A DNA stretch of 64,000 bases, taken from assembly GCA_023386345.1 (NCBI GenBank), contig JAEWJT010000004.1, positions 372,001-436,000 on the forward strand, read 5' to 3'. The position numbers and the translations under genes are program-made. Position 1 is the stretch's first letter; the number at the start of each line of letters is the position of its first letter. Under the pieces are notes generated by a model. It ran no database searches. It worked only from the letters and a program-made list of their open reading frames with translations, and was not told the origin of the DNA. Shown piece by piece: positions 18,489 through 26,854 of this stretch. This stretch comes from Bacillota bacterium. GTDB taxonomy: Bacteria > Bacillota > Clostridia > Tissierellales > Sedimentibacteraceae.

Positions 18489-18506
18489 ACCTGCGGTATA
18501 GCAGGT
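18489..18506 (-). terminator. Small hairpin with T-tract on the minus strand
   Basis: ACCTGC (18489-18494) pairs with GCAGGT (18501-18506). Read leftward it is followed by a run of Ts (18484-18489 complement), but no minus-strand gene ends here. It may stop antisense transcription into the DUF2339 gene, or be a simple hairpin. Confidence 0.3.
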
Positions 18507-18579
18507 AAACATTAGTACATAGCATTGTATGTTATGTATTTAGAACATAATGATAAATTATTTTAATTGAGGTATAAAT

Positions 18580-19437
18580 ATGATAAAAATAAAAGACATT
18601 GAAAATATTAATGAATTGCTTGATTTAGCATGGGAATTAAGCAAGAATGATAGTAATGCAAGCTTTGCAAGAATAAGCTCAAAAAAGGACTTAAAAGCAC
18701 AAATTGAGCGTGCTGTCAGCAGAAATGATTTTAATATTATCACTTCTTATCATAATAACAAGCTCAATGGAGTTTGTATTTACTTTTGGAATGATAGTGA
18801 AAAATATGCTCAAACAGTTTTGTTTGTTATTAAAGAAAATTATAACCATTCTGCAAATGAGATACTCAATCATATCAGAGCTCATTTGATTAATTATAAA
18901 GTACTTATTGGCTTTCCGGCTGACAATTTAACAGCAAATAAATACTTTGAGGATAATAATTTCGAATGCGTTGAATCGAGTATCGTAACTGAAATTATTT
19001 TACACAAAACAACTCATAAGCACTGCTGTCATGAGAAAGTAAAGGAAATAACATTAGACGATTTTGATGAATATGCCAAATTTCATGATAAATTTGCCAT
19101 ACCTTTGGAAATGTATTATAACAGCAAAAATCTCATAAATGATATAAAAAAATTTAAGATTTTTACTTATATAGAAAACGAAGTGATAAGAGGAAGTATT
19201 TTTGTAAAGTGCATAAAAAACGATGCTGAAGTATTTGGTTTATTTATTGACAGTGAATTTAAAAACATGAACATAGAAAGTATTTTAATTAACCATATGG
19301 TTTCTAAGTTAAATGATATATATGACTCTCCAAAAGAGCTTTTATATTTCATAGAAGAATATTCTACAGATGAATTAAGTTCTGCATTAGACGCAGGGTT
19401 TTATATTAAGGATAAATATAAATGTTACAAATTGTAA
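18580..19437 (+). CDS. GNAT-like N-acetyltransferase
   Basis: 285 residues with the look of a tandem GNAT protein. The N-terminal half has strand-helix elements ending in KYFEDNNFECVES, the usual C-terminal 'aNryfek.GF' element of GNAT folds. The C-terminal half (from about 150) has a second diverged repeat ending in ALDAGFYIKDKYKCYKL. The acetyl-CoA loop is poorly conserved. GAGGT precedes the ATG. Substrate unknown. Confidence 0.6.
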   Translation: MIKIKDIENINELLDLAWELSKNDSNASFARISSKKDLKAQIERAVSRNDFNIITSYHNNKLNGVCIYFWNDSEKYAQTVLFVIKENYNHSANEILNHIRAHLINYKVLIGFPADNLTANKYFEDNNFECVESSIVTEIILHKTTHKHCCHEKVKEITLDDFDEYAKFHDKFAIPLEMYYNSKNLINDIKKFKIFTYIENEVIRGSIFVKCIKNDAEVFGLFIDSEFKNMNIESILINHMVSKLNDIYDSPKELLYFIEEYSTDELSSALDAGFYIKDKYKCYKL

Positions 19438-19473
19438 CTTAACTAAATCTATTAGCAACTTGGCATACAGCTA

Positions 19474-19502
19474 TTGTTTGTTGATAGATTTTTTTGTATA
19501 AT
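19474..19502 (+). promoter_or_regulatory. Promoter for the LytTR-ABC operon
   Basis: TTGTTT (19474-19479) and TATAAT (19497-19502) with a 17-base spacer, directly before the LytTR gene. Confidence 0.6.
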
Positions 19503-19527
19503 GGCATAAAGGTGCGAGGTGATGGAT

Positions 19528-19968
19528 TTGAAAATAACTGTTGAGCATGTTGATTGCGAGGAAAATGAGATAGTTTTAAGGTGTAAAAGTGTTGATGATG
19601 AAATACTTGAAATATTAAGTATATTAAAGGAGCAAACTCTTAAATTGCCTGCCAAAAGAGATGGAAATGTTACAATGCTAACTCCGAGGGAAATCTTATA
19701 TGCTGATGCTGTGGATAACAAGGTGTTTTTATATACTAATGATAGCGTGTATGAAACGTCAGAAACATTGCATTTAATTGAAAGTAAGTTTATTAATTTC
19801 GGATTTTTGCGGATAGGTAAGTCTCAAGTAGTAAATTTACAGCATGTTAGAAATTTAAAGAATCTACTTAACAGCAGAGTTGAATTGACTTTAAATAATA
19901 GTGAAAAACTTATAGTGTCAAGACATTATGCTCAGCTTCTTAAAAATACACTAGGTTTATACGATTAG
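19528..19968 (+). CDS. LytTR family DNA-binding regulator
   Basis: About 146 residues made of a short N-terminal segment and a LytTR DNA-binding domain (REILYADAVDNKVFLYTN, FLRIGKSQVVNLQHVRNLKN, LIVSRHYAQLLKNTLG). It has no receiver domain, the usual form of LytTR-DUF3021 pairs that regulate their own operon. The start is likely TTG 19528: GAGGTGAT at 19516-19523 is an extended Shine-Dalgarno match at proper spacing, whereas ATG 19522 and GTG 19519 overlap that motif. The next gene starts 14 bases downstream. Confidence 0.85.
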   Translation: MKITVEHVDCEENEIVLRCKSVDDEILEILSILKEQTLKLPAKRDGNVTMLTPREILYADAVDNKVFLYTNDSVYETSETLHLIESKFINFGFLRIGKSQVVNLQHVRNLKNLLNSRVELTLNNSEKLIVSRHYAQLLKNTLGLYD

Positions 19969-19982
19969 AGGAGGTTTAATTT

Positions 19983-20435
19983 ATGAAAAACTGGTATTAT
20001 ACATTTTTAGTTCATGCGTATGAGGGCAAGACAACCGGTGCAATATATTTTGTATTTTATATCATGTACTATATGCTTTTTTCAGTACTAAAATATGGAT
20101 TTGTAAATCATTCTATTGATTTTATAACAATCATTCAGATGATAGCCTTGTGTGGACTGTTAGGTTTGTTTCAAAGCGTTATATTTTCAAAGCACAATTC
20201 TAGTATAAAAAGAATGTCTATTTGGGCAGTTATTAATATTTGCTTAACTGTGTTTTTTATAGAATACTTTAATTGGTTTGATGAGTTTGGTACTTGGTGC
20301 AATTTACTTATGTATGCTTCAAATATAATAGCCATAGGTATGTTTTTCGCAGCCTTTAAGATAAGTATAAACTATGAAACAAAACGAATGAACAAAGCTT
20401 TGCAGGATTTTCAATCAAATTATAAAAAATTTTAA
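19983..20435 (+). CDS. DUF3021-like membrane protein
   Basis: 150 residues with four hydrophobic segments (about 20-40, 48-66, 78-93 and 104-123) and a basic C-terminal tail. This size and topology beside a stand-alone LytTR gene is typical of DUF3021 partners, which probably modulate the regulator at the membrane. That role is inferred from such gene pairs. GAGGAGG precedes the start. Confidence 0.7.
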   Translation: MKNWYYTFLVHAYEGKTTGAIYFVFYIMYYMLFSVLKYGFVNHSIDFITIIQMIALCGLLGLFQSVIFSKHNSSIKRMSIWAVINICLTVFFIEYFNWFDEFGTWCNLLMYASNIIAIGMFFAAFKISINYETKRMNKALQDFQSNYKKF

Positions 20436-20449
20436 TTGGAGGATATATT

Positions 20450-21325
20450 ATGTATGCTATTGAAACAAACAAGCTTACTAAGAGCTATGGAAAATCAAGA
20501 GGTATAATTGATTTAGATTTAAGAGTTGAGGAGGGTGAGATTTTTGGATTTATTGGTCCAAATGGAGCTGGCAAATCAACTACTATAAGAACTTTGCTTG
20601 GTCTGATACATAAGACAAGCGGAGAAGCTAAAATTTTTAATTTAGACTGTGAAAAGAATAAAGAAGAAATCTTGATGAATATTGGATACCTGCCAAGCGA
20701 GGTTTTCTATTATGATAATATGAAGGCTATAGATTTATTAAATTATTCTGCTAGCTTTTATAAAAAAGATTGTTCTGGTAAAATTAATTATTTGGCTAAT
20801 GAATTGGAGCTTGATTTAGGTAAAAAAATTGAAAATATGAGCTTAGGCAATAAAAAGAAAGTGGGTATTATCCAAGGTCTTTTACACAGTCCAAAGCTAA
20901 TAGTTTTAGATGAACCTACAAGTGGCTTAGACCCTCTTATACAAAAGAAATTTTTTGATATTATCATTGAGGAGAATAATAAAGGGGCTACAGTTTTATT
21001 TTCTTCACACATATTGTCTGAAGTTCAGCGTATTTGCGATAGAGTTGCCATCATAAAAGAGGGAAGAATAATTCAAACACAAAAAATAAGTGATTTGCAA
21101 AGCAATTCATATAAAAAGGTATCTTTTGCTATTTCTGATAATGAAAAATATGAAGGTATTAATCTTGATGGGATTGCTGATATAAATGTAAATAGTAAAC
21201 ATATTAGCTTTATTTATAAAGGTGACTGTAATTTGCTTTTAAGAGAGATTGCAAAATATAATTTGAAAGATATTGATATTTCTGACCCTGAATTAGAAGA
21301 AATATTTATACATTACTATTCTTAA
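20450..21325 (+). CDS. ABC-2 type exporter, ATP-binding subunit
   Basis: A 291-residue ATPase with Walker A GPNGAGKST (about 36-44), signature MSLGNKKKVGI (about 131), Walker B LIVLDEPTSGLDP (about 150) and H-loop SSHILSEV. It resembles BcrA-type drug or lantibiotic exporters. Bases 20827-20978 inside it recur at 21883-22034. Its permease partners now lie about 750 bases downstream, beyond a HIT gene. GGAGG precedes the ATG. Confidence 0.92.
   Translation: MYAIETNKLTKSYGKSRGIIDLDLRVEEGEIFGFIGPNGAGKSTTIRTLLGLIHKTSGEAKIFNLDCEKNKEEILMNIGYLPSEVFYYDNMKAIDLLNYSASFYKKDCSGKINYLANELELDLGKKIENMSLGNKKKVGIIQGLLHSPKLIVLDEPTSGLDPLIQKKFFDIIIEENNKGATVLFSSHILSEVQRICDRVAIIKEGRIIQTQKISDLQSNSYKKVSFAISDNEKYEGINLDGIADINVNSKHISFIYKGDCNLLLREIAKYNLKDIDISDPELEEIFIHYYS
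20827..20978 (+). repeat. 152-bp direct repeat, copy A (inside ABC ATPase)
   Basis: Matches 21883-22034 at an offset of 1056 bases with five mismatches by eye. It covers the signature motif to just past Walker B. Confidence 0.95.
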
Positions 21326-21417
21326 ATTTGTCGCAAAAACATTATATCACAGAGAGTTAGGAGTTTTTAATTTTCATTTAACTTTACAATACGTAGTAAT
21401 ATATAAGGAGATAGATT

Positions 21418-21864
21418 ATGATTAGTATAAAAGAATTGCAAGACAAAGGAATATGTCCATCGTGTTATAATTTTGAAAATGGAGGAGTATATGAAGATTT
21501 TGCTGAAAGATTAATATATGAAGATGAAGTACTGTATTGCTTTTTAGAAGAAAAACCAAGGGCAATAGGACATACGATAATATTGATTAAAGAACATTAT
21601 AATGATATGTCATATATATCTGATGAAATATGTCAACATGCTTTTATTGTTGCGAAGAAATTAATGAATAATTTAAAAGAAGTATTAAGTGTTGAAAGGG
21701 TATACTTATGTACTATGTGTGATGGTCCAGTAAATCATTTTCACTTGCAATTAATTCCTAGATATCCTAATGAAAAAATTGGTTCTACTAATTTTGTAAA
21801 AGAAAGAAAATCATATGTTAAAGATATAAATATATTAAACCAATTAAGACAAAAGATGAAATAG
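21418..21864 (+). CDS. HIT family protein
   Basis: A 148-residue histidine-triad protein. The N-terminus has a CPSC pair (ICPSCYNF) as in zinc-binding HIT/GalT-like proteins. AIGHTIILIKEHYNDM is the typical substrate-proximal strand, and NHFHLQLIPR near residue 115 is the triad motif in its HxHxQ form. Such proteins hydrolyse or transfer nucleoside phosphates. It sits between the exporter ATPase and permease genes and is bracketed by the 152-bp duplication, so it is probably an insertion. AAGGAGAT precedes the ATG. Confidence 0.87.
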   Translation: MISIKELQDKGICPSCYNFENGGVYEDFAERLIYEDEVLYCFLEEKPRAIGHTIILIKEHYNDMSYISDEICQHAFIVAKKLMNNLKEVLSVERVYLCTMCDGPVNHFHLQLIPRYPNEKIGSTNFVKERKSYVKDINILNQLRQKMK

Positions 21865-21882
21865 CAAACTAGTAGATATATT

Positions 21883-22034
21883 AATTGAAAATATGAGCTT
21901 AGGCAATAAAAAGAAAGTGGGTATTATCCAAGGTCTTTTACACAGTCCAAAGCTAATAGTTTTAGATGAACCTACAAGTGGCTTAGATTCTCTTATACAA
22001 AAGAAATTTTTTGATATTATTCTTGAAGAGAATA
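21883..22034 (+). pseudogene. ABC ATPase fragment (direct repeat, copy B)
   Basis: This stretch repeats the exporter ATPase from its signature (MSLGNKKK) through Walker B and 12 further codons, then diverges. It has no Walker A, no ribosome binding site before its ATG 21893 and runs in frame into the permease gene. It differs from copy A at five positions, including DP to DS after Walker B. It is best read as a non-functional remnant left by a duplication or insertion event. Confidence 0.85.
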
Positions 22035-22069
22035 GAATTTTTAAATCAATGGGGAAAGGAGAAAATGTA

Positions 22070-22870
22070 ATGAATATTTATTTATTTGAAATTAAAAACA
22101 TACTAAAATCTTGGTTTTGGTGGACATTTAGTATAATCGCAGTTTTATTAATCTTTATGATAAGCGTATATCCTATATTTCAGGATGGAGGAGAGGAATT
22201 AATAGAATTATTTAAAAACTTCCCTCCGGAATTTTTAACGGCAATAGGAATTAACTTAGAAAATTTATTTAGTGTTGAGCCATTTTATGCCTTTAGCTTT
22301 ATATATTTAGGCTTAATGTCAGCAATAATGGCTGTCGCAATTTCAGTTAATGTTTTTTCAAGGGAAAAAAGAAATAAATGTATGGACTTTATTCTGACTA
22401 AACCTATTAAAAGGATTAAAATTTATGTGTATAAGTTGGTTACATGTCTAACTGCGATTATTTTAAGTAATTTAGTTTATATATTATGCACAATAGCAAT
22501 ATTTTTTACAAAAGAAGATAATTATAAATTTACTTTTGAAACCTTGCAGCTAGTTCTTGCACCTTTTTTTACTCAGATAGTTTTTATGTCGCTTGGCATA
22601 TTTATTTCGGTCATGTTTAAAAAAATCAGATCAGTTTCAGTTATAGCAAGCTCCGTTGGAATTATTGCCTTAATATTGTCAACATTTATGAACTTGCTTG
22701 AAAAGGAATACTTGTATTTTTTTGCACCACTTAAATATTTTGAGCCATCATATATTGTTAATAGTGGAACTTTTGATACTAAATTAGTTGTTTTTGCAAT
22801 CATTTTAATATTTGCAACAATATTTTTATCAATGAAAAAATATTGCAATGAAGATATATCATATCTATAG
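22070..22870 (+). CDS. ABC-2 type exporter permease 1
   Basis: 266 residues with about six hydrophobic segments, starting at ATG 22070 behind AAAGGAGA (22055-22062). The frame is open upstream because it joins the ATPase fragment, but that part is not the natural N-terminus. The segment SREKRNKCMDFILTKPIKRIKIYVYKL is the typical cytoplasmic elbow of ABC-2 permeases. It pairs with the next permease and, presumably, the ATPase at 20450. Confidence 0.85.
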   Translation: MNIYLFEIKNILKSWFWWTFSIIAVLLIFMISVYPIFQDGGEELIELFKNFPPEFLTAIGINLENLFSVEPFYAFSFIYLGLMSAIMAVAISVNVFSREKRNKCMDFILTKPIKRIKIYVYKLVTCLTAIILSNLVYILCTIAIFFTKEDNYKFTFETLQLVLAPFFTQIVFMSLGIFISVMFKKIRSVSVIASSVGIIALILSTFMNLLEKEYLYFFAPLKYFEPSYIVNSGTFDTKLVVFAIILIFATIFLSMKKYCNEDISYL

Positions 22871-22903
22871 AAGCTGTAAGATTTGAAATAAACGGAGGTC
22901 ATT

Positions 22904-23704
22904 ATGAATATATATAAACATGAATTAAAAATTGGTTTAAAACCATTTATATTTTGGACTATTGGATTAGCGTTTTTATTAATTGTAGGCATGACAAAGT
23001 TTTTAGGTGTTAAAGAGGCAACAGGTAATGAAATGACACTAATTTTAGAAAAAATGCCTAAAGTAATATTGATAGTGTTCGGAATGGGGGATGTAGATAT
23101 ATTAACTTCCGGAGGATTTTATTCGACACTTGAAAATTTCGTTACTATATGTACTGTAATTTATGCTATTAATTTGGGCTCAAATTCAGTATCAAGAGAA
23201 AGTATAGATGAAACATATGAGTTTGTATTTACAAAACCTTGTTCACGCACATATATACTATTTAACAAAATTTTAGCGGCCTTTACTTATCTATTTATAT
23301 TTTGCATATTGAATTTAATTCTTTCTTATATATCATTTATAATTTATGATATTGATAATACAATAGCAAAAGAAATGATTTTATTTGCCATATCAAATAC
23401 ATTAGTAGGAATATTATTTTTTACTATTTCGATATTTTTAGCTGCATTTGCAAGTAAAATTGAAAAAGGAATAAGTAATAGTTATAAAGTATTTTTAATA
23501 ACATATATAGCTTCGGTTTTATATGATATTTTTAACTGGTCAACATTAATTAAAATACTCATTCCATTTAAGTATTTCAAAGCAACTGATTTATTAGCAG
23601 GAAAACTTGATGTTTTATTTGTGATAATAAGTTTAGTATTTAGTTTAATGGCATTAGGTTTAGCATTTAGATATTTTGAAAAACGAGACTTAAATGCTGT
23701 TTAA
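22904..23704 (+). CDS. ABC-2 type exporter permease 2
   Basis: 266 residues, six hydrophobic segments, the same architecture as permease 1 (MNIYKHELKIGLKPF; SRESIDETYEFVFTKPCSRTYILFNKI). GGAGG precedes the ATG. It ends the exporter unit. No terminator is obvious before the thiamine promoter. Substrate unknown. Confidence 0.85.
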   Translation: MNIYKHELKIGLKPFIFWTIGLAFLLIVGMTKFLGVKEATGNEMTLILEKMPKVILIVFGMGDVDILTSGGFYSTLENFVTICTVIYAINLGSNSVSRESIDETYEFVFTKPCSRTYILFNKILAAFTYLFIFCILNLILSYISFIIYDIDNTIAKEMILFAISNTLVGILFFTISIFLAAFASKIEKGISNSYKVFLITYIASVLYDIFNWSTLIKILIPFKYFKATDLLAGKLDVLFVIISLVFSLMALGLAFRYFEKRDLNAV

Positions 23705-23766
23705 TATAAATGATAATAGGTATTTTTGTTAAATTAAGAGTAAAAATTTTGGGAAGATTGAAAATT

Positions 23767-23808
23767 ATGAAAATATAGCGAATAAATAATATAACGATAT
23801 TAGATAGT
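23767..23808 (+). pseudogene. Remnant resembling the start of the ParB-like fusion gene
   Basis: About 40 bases from ATG 23767 match the first codons of the gene at 13744 at roughly 80-85 percent by eye (shared blocks ATGAAAATA, CGAATAAATA, GATATTAG), but an in-frame TAG appears at the fourth codon. It lies in the gap between the exporter and the thiamine promoter. Confidence 0.35.
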
Positions 23809-23834
23809 CATAAATAATCCTACGAACATTACCC

Positions 23835-23863
23835 TTGACACCTCAAAAAATAGGTGTTATAAT
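23835..23863 (+). promoter_or_regulatory. Promoter of the thiamine operon
   Basis: TTGACA (23835-23840), 17-base spacer, TATAAT (23858-23863): a consensus vegetative promoter. ACACCT (23838-23843) and AGGTGT (23852-23857) form a dyad between the two boxes that could be an operator. Transcription should start near 23870, at the riboswitch 5' edge. Confidence 0.85.
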
Positions 23864-23868
23864 AAAGT

Positions 23869-23950
23869 CGTTCGGGAGCTTGCGTTACAGGCTGAGAGGA
23901 AGATATAATCTTCGACCGTACCTGATTTGGGTAATGCCAACGTAGGGAAT
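23869..23950 (+). ncRNA. TPP riboswitch (THI element)
   Basis: The conserved core is plain: GGGAGC near 23874, CTGAGA at 23892-23897, then ACCTGATTTGGGTAATGCCA followed by ACGTAGGGAA (23920-23949). It binds thiamine pyrophosphate. With the terminator at 23964-23993 downstream, ligand binding should cause early transcription stop before thiC. Confidence 0.96.
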
Positions 23951-23963
23951 TCGCATTGATTTT

Positions 23964-23993
23964 AAAGCGTGTCACGTTGTGGCACGCTTTTTT
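23964..23993 (+). terminator. Riboswitch-controlled terminator before thiC
   Basis: The 12-bp stem AAAGCGTGTCAC (23964-23975) / GTGGCACGCTTT (23979-23990), one G-U pair, three-base loop, leads into Ts. It is the expression platform of the TPP riboswitch. Confidence 0.92.
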
Positions 23994-24079
23994 CTTATTC
24001 TTATAGTTTAGAAGAAAAATGCAATTTCTCTTGTTTGCATTAGTAGGGTAAAAGCAAAATTAAGAGAAAAGAGGAAATT

Positions 24080-25384
24080 ATGAATTACAGTACACAAATG
24101 GAAGCAGGAAAGTTAGGAATAATAACTCCTGAAATGAAAATTGTAGCAGAAAAAGAAAACATCGATGTAGAAATTATTTGTAAGAGGGTGGCAGATGGTA
24201 CGATTGCTATACCTGCAAATAAAAATCATAAGTCTCTAAGTCCAGAGGGAATTGGAGAGGGCTTGAAAACTAAAATTAATGTTAATCTTGGAGTTTCGGG
24301 GGACTGTGCCGATTATACTGATGAATTTGAAAAAGTGAATCTCGCTCTGAAATTCGGGGCAGAAGCAATTATGGACTTGAGTAATTACGGCAAGACCCAC
24401 ACTTTCCGTACACAGCTTTTGGAGAAGTCTCATGCTATGGTCGGAACTGTGCCAATGTATGATGCTATTGGTTATTTGGAAAAGGATTTGAAGAAAATCA
24501 ATGCCAAGGATTTTCTCAAGGTGATTGAAGCTCATGCTAAAGAAGGTGTTGACTTCATGACTATTCATGCTGGAATAAATAGGCATGCAATTGCGAATTT
24601 TAAGCAGACAAAGCGTATAACTAATATAGTTTCTCGGGGAGGTTCGCTTGTTTTTGCATGGATGGAAATGACAGGGAACGAAAACCCATTTTACGAATTT
24701 TACGATGAAATCTTGGACATTCTTTATAAATATGATGTCACAATTAGCTTAGGCGACGCCTTAAGACCGGGAAGCATTTATGATGCGAGTGATGCGGCAC
24801 AGATTTCAGAACTAATTGAACTTGGGCATCTCACAAAAAGAGCATGGGAAAAGAATGTGCAAGTTATGGTCGAGGGACCTGGACATATGGCAATAAATGA
24901 AATTGCTGCAAATATGGTTTTGCAAAAAAGACTTTGTCATGGAGCTCCGTTTTATGTGCTTGGTCCGCTTGTCACTGATATTGCTCCAGGGTATGACCAT
25001 ATTACCTCAGCTATTGGAGGTGCAATTGCAGCTGCTAACGGTGCGGATTTTCTATGCTATGTGACGCCGGCTGAGCATTTGCGTCTACCAGATATAAGTG
25101 ATGTTAAAGAGGGGATAATTGCTTCAAAAATTGCGGCTCATGCGGCTGATATAGCTAAAGGTATCCCTAACGCACGCGATATTGACAACAAAATGAGCGA
25201 TGCCCGCAGAAGGATTGATTGGGAAGAAATGTTCAAGCTTTCTATTGACCCAGAAAAGGCTAAGACTTATTTTGAGAGCAAGCCTCCGGCAGAACGCCAT
25301 TCCTGCTCAATGTGCGGAAAAATGTGCGCAATGCGTACGACTAATAAAATTCTTAACAATGAAACTGTTGAATTTGAGAACTAA
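24080..25384 (+). CDS. thiC: Phosphomethylpyrimidine synthase
   Basis: A 434-residue radical-SAM enzyme that rearranges aminoimidazole ribotide into HMP-P, the pyrimidine half of thiamine. Characteristic stretches: AIMDLSNYG, FMTIHAGI, SLGDALRPG, VMVEGPGHM and PLVTDIAPGYDHI. The C-terminal [4Fe-4S] motif is HSCSMCGKMCAMR at about residues 407-419. Length is normal for the short clostridial/archaeal form. It is the first gene after the TPP riboswitch. Base composition is visibly richer in G+C than the mutS region. Confidence 0.97.
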   Translation: MNYSTQMEAGKLGIITPEMKIVAEKENIDVEIICKRVADGTIAIPANKNHKSLSPEGIGEGLKTKINVNLGVSGDCADYTDEFEKVNLALKFGAEAIMDLSNYGKTHTFRTQLLEKSHAMVGTVPMYDAIGYLEKDLKKINAKDFLKVIEAHAKEGVDFMTIHAGINRHAIANFKQTKRITNIVSRGGSLVFAWMEMTGNENPFYEFYDEILDILYKYDVTISLGDALRPGSIYDASDAAQISELIELGHLTKRAWEKNVQVMVEGPGHMAINEIAANMVLQKRLCHGAPFYVLGPLVTDIAPGYDHITSAIGGAIAAANGADFLCYVTPAEHLRLPDISDVKEGIIASKIAAHAADIAKGIPNARDIDNKMSDARRRIDWEEMFKLSIDPEKAKTYFESKPPAERHSCSMCGKMCAMRTTNKILNNETVEFEN

Positions 25385-25404
25385 TAAGGATTGTGAGGGA
25401 TAAT

Positions 25405-26217
25405 ATGAATAAAATTATTGAAAATTTACGTTCTAAAAAACCAATCATTCACTGTCTGACAAATTATGTCACAGTAAATGATTGTGCAAATGCCTTGCTT
25501 GCTGTAGGTGCTTCACCTATTATGGCGGATGAGTTAGATGAAATGGAAGATATAATTTCTCTTAGCAGTGGGGTTGTTATTAATATTGGCACACTTAATT
25601 CGACTAAAGTCAAATCAATGCTTATTGCCGGTCAAACAGCAAACAAGCTAGGCAAACCTGTTATTCTTGATCCTGTGGGGGTAGGTGCCTCTGAGTTTAG
25701 AAAAAACACGGTTAAGCTCTTTCTTGAAAAAATAAAGTTCACAGCTATTAGGGGAAATTTTTCTGAAATTAGGACGCTTTTTGATTATTCAACCAAAGTT
25801 GGCGGCGTTGATGTTAGCGAGGCTGATAAAATCATTGGCAATACAGTTTCCTCAATAGTTGAAATTGCTTTAACAGTTAGTAAAAATACAGGCGCAGTCA
25901 TTGCAGTAACTGGCGAAAAGGATATAATTGCATTTGAAAGTAAATACGCAGTAATATCTAACGGTGTAGCTCAAATGGCGGATATCACAGGTACAGGCTG
26001 TATGCTTACTGCTGTTTCAGCTGCGTTTTTGTGTTCTGGAGATGCTTTTGATGCAATGGTCGCAAGTGTTGCTGTTATAGGAATTTGCGGCGAGCGTGCG
26101 TATAAAGCAACATCTAATTTAGGAACTGGCAGTATGAGGGTTCAACTGATTGATGAACTTAGCAAAATTAATGATTTGACTCTTAAAAAGGAGAGCAAAA
26201 TTGAGTATAATAAATAG
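25405..26217 (+). CDS. thiM: Hydroxyethylthiazole kinase
   Basis: A 270-residue kinase that salvages the thiazole moiety to HET-P. Motifs: CLTNYVTVNDCANALLAVGA, LDPVGVGAS, IRGNFSEI and the anion hole DITGTGCMLTA near residue 196. ATG 25405 is preceded by GTGAGGGA; the in-frame GTG at 25393 lies in that motif. It overlaps thiE by 17 bases. No thiG or thiS is in the operon, so the thiazole is probably salvaged. Confidence 0.95.
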   Translation: MNKIIENLRSKKPIIHCLTNYVTVNDCANALLAVGASPIMADELDEMEDIISLSSGVVINIGTLNSTKVKSMLIAGQTANKLGKPVILDPVGVGASEFRKNTVKLFLEKIKFTAIRGNFSEIRTLFDYSTKVGGVDVSEADKIIGNTVSSIVEIALTVSKNTGAVIAVTGEKDIIAFESKYAVISNGVAQMADITGTGCMLTAVSAAFLCSGDAFDAMVASVAVIGICGERAYKATSNLGTGSMRVQLIDELSKINDLTLKKESKIEYNK

Positions 26218-26854
26218 AGAATTATTAAAAAAGTCACTTGAATTGTATCTTGTAACCGACCGTCATTGGCAAAATGGTGAAACGCTTGAGGAACAAGTTG
26301 AGCAAGCTATTCTAGGCGGTGTTACACTTGTTCAACTACGTGAAAAGAATTTGCCCTATGATGAATTTTTAAAAAGTGCGTTGTCTTTGAAAAAAATCAC
26401 AGATAAATACAACATTCCGTTGATAATTAATGATAATGTTCAGATTGCTAAGGAATGTGATGCTTATGGTGTTCATATTGGACAAAGCGACGGTAGCGTA
26501 TCTAATGCAAGACAAATTTTAGGGAAAGATAAAATTATTGGGGTTTCTGCTAAAACAGTTGAAACCGCACAGCTTGCAGAGCTTGATGGCGCTGATTATA
26601 TAGGTTGTGGGGCGGTATTTCCAACATCAAGTAAAGATGATGTGAGCGTTATTACTCACAAGCAATTAAGAGCGGTTTGTGATAGCGTGAGTATTCCTGT
26701 TGTGGCTATAGGTGGAATTTCTAAAGCTCGGGTTTTAGACTTAAAAGGAAATAACATATACGGAATTGCAGTTATTTCTGCAATTTTAGCTGAAAAAGAT
26801 AAGCGATTTTCAGCAAGTGAGCTAAAAAAATTAACAAAGGAATTGGTGAAGTAA
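26201..26854 (+). CDS. thiE: Thiamine-phosphate synthase
   Basis: A 217-residue TIM-barrel enzyme coupling HMP-PP with HET-P to give thiamine phosphate. Motifs: LVTDRHW, VTLVQLREKN, PLIINDNVQ, GVHIGQSD, IGCGAVFPTSSK and VVAIGGIS. It begins with TTG 26201, supported by AAGGAGAG at 26189-26196, inside the end of thiM. Its stop shares one base with the thiD start. Confidence 0.95.
   Translation: MSIINRELLKKSLELYLVTDRHWQNGETLEEQVEQAILGGVTLVQLREKNLPYDEFLKSALSLKKITDKYNIPLIINDNVQIAKECDAYGVHIGQSDGSVSNARQILGKDKIIGVSAKTVETAQLAELDGADYIGCGAVFPTSSKDDVSVITHKQLRAVCDSVSIPVVAIGGISKARVLDLKGNNIYGIAVISAILAEKDKRFSASELKKLTKELVK

Noticed and set aside
24236..25000. Long minus-strand and +2 frame ORFs inside thiC (also 25200-25403)
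   Set aside because: They overlap a highly conserved gene, have no ribosome binding sites and no recognisable domains; shadows of thiC.
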